In this document: in pieces, positions 5,540-5,617 of the stretch
Position numbering within the stretch: the first letter of the stretch is position 1
Layout: each line of letters starts with the position of its first letter
The notes under the pieces: generated by a model
What the model was told of the DNA's origin: nothing
Database searches by the model: none
Seen by the model: only the letters and a program-made list of their open reading frames with translations
Translations under genes and position numbers: made by a program
DNA from: UBA937 sp031549725
GTDB lineage: Bacteria; Spirochaetota; Spirochaetia; Treponematales; Breznakiellaceae
Direction: 5' to 3'
Length of the DNA stretch: 5,617 bases
Assembly (NCBI GenBank): GCA_031549725.1
Contig: JAVBPH010000068.1
Span: forward strand, 1-5,617

Positions 5540-5617
5540 ATAAAATCCATACCTTACAGAACCAACAAACCTCGCCGCCCCGCGCGCTCTGCCTCGCACG
5601 CGAAAGCGTGCAGAAGG
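5459..5617. repeat. 27-bp inverted repeat, each arm itself a tetraloop hairpin, reaching the window edge
   Basis: Positions 5459-5485 and 5591-5617 are reverse complements at 25 of 27 positions. Both mismatches fall in the loop region of a smaller hairpin that each arm contains: GCACGC-TCCC-GCGTGC (5465-5480) and GCACGC-GAAA-GCGTGC (5596-5611). The stem bases are unchanged and the second loop is of the GNRA type. Inside the large repeat, GGGGCG (5489-5494) can also pair with CGCCCC (5576-5581). The arms are far more GC-rich than the AT-rich middle (5495-5570). No convincing coding sequence is present. This looks like a dispersed intergenic repeat or a structured RNA. Confidence 0.7.

Noticed and set aside
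5447..5617. CRISPR array or insertion sequence
   Set aside because: The repeats are inverted rather than direct and regularly spaced, there are no spacers of even length, and no transposase or cas gene is present.

Overview
The window (about 5.6 kb) looks like an ordinary chromosomal segment of a mid-GC bacterium with a Gram-negative-type envelope. My best guess is a Treponema-like spirochaete. That rests on the secreted NagZ-type glycosidase, the loose lipobox (LFSC) of the last gene, the overall flavour of the proteins, and intergenic DNA dense in inverted repeats. No marker gene settles the taxonomy, so treat it as an inference.

Layout. Positions 1-110 may hold the 3' end of an upstream gene. 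Positions 111-407 are non-coding: a perfect 9-bp stem-loop just after that stop, a pyrimidine-rich direct repeat, three related CTCT/AGAG dyads, and a good sigma-70-type promoter (287-315). Five genes follow on the plus strand with almost no space between them: thioredoxin reductase (trxB, 408-1349), a secreted family 3 beta-N-acetylhexosaminidase of the NagZ type (1346-3028), a GNAT acetyltransferase with an extra N-terminal domain (3025-3867), a YjbQ/UPF0047 protein (3879-4289) and a DUF4349-type membrane lipoprotein (4292-5263). The first two junctions are 4-bp stop/start overlaps and the last two gaps are 11 and 2 nt, so this is very probably one operon read from the promoter before trxB. 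The operon ends at a perfect 21-bp hairpin (5272-5317). A second hairpin (5385-5424) and a composite of nested inverted repeats (5447-5617) that reaches the window edge follow it.

How the genes relate. They do not form a recognised pathway. Two act in the cytosol on redox and possibly thiamine-phosphate chemistry (TrxB, YjbQ), one is a cytosolic acetyltransferase of unknown substrate, and two belong to the envelope (NagZ-like, lipoprotein). The overlaps argue for coordinated expression, perhaps of housekeeping or envelope-maintenance functions, but a shared process is not shown by the sequence.

I found no CRISPR array, transposase, phage gene, tRNA, rRNA or recognisable defence system. The least explained parts are the two non-coding flanks, above all the 5447-5617 composite repeat, where two opposed 27-bp copies each fold into a 6-bp tetraloop hairpin.
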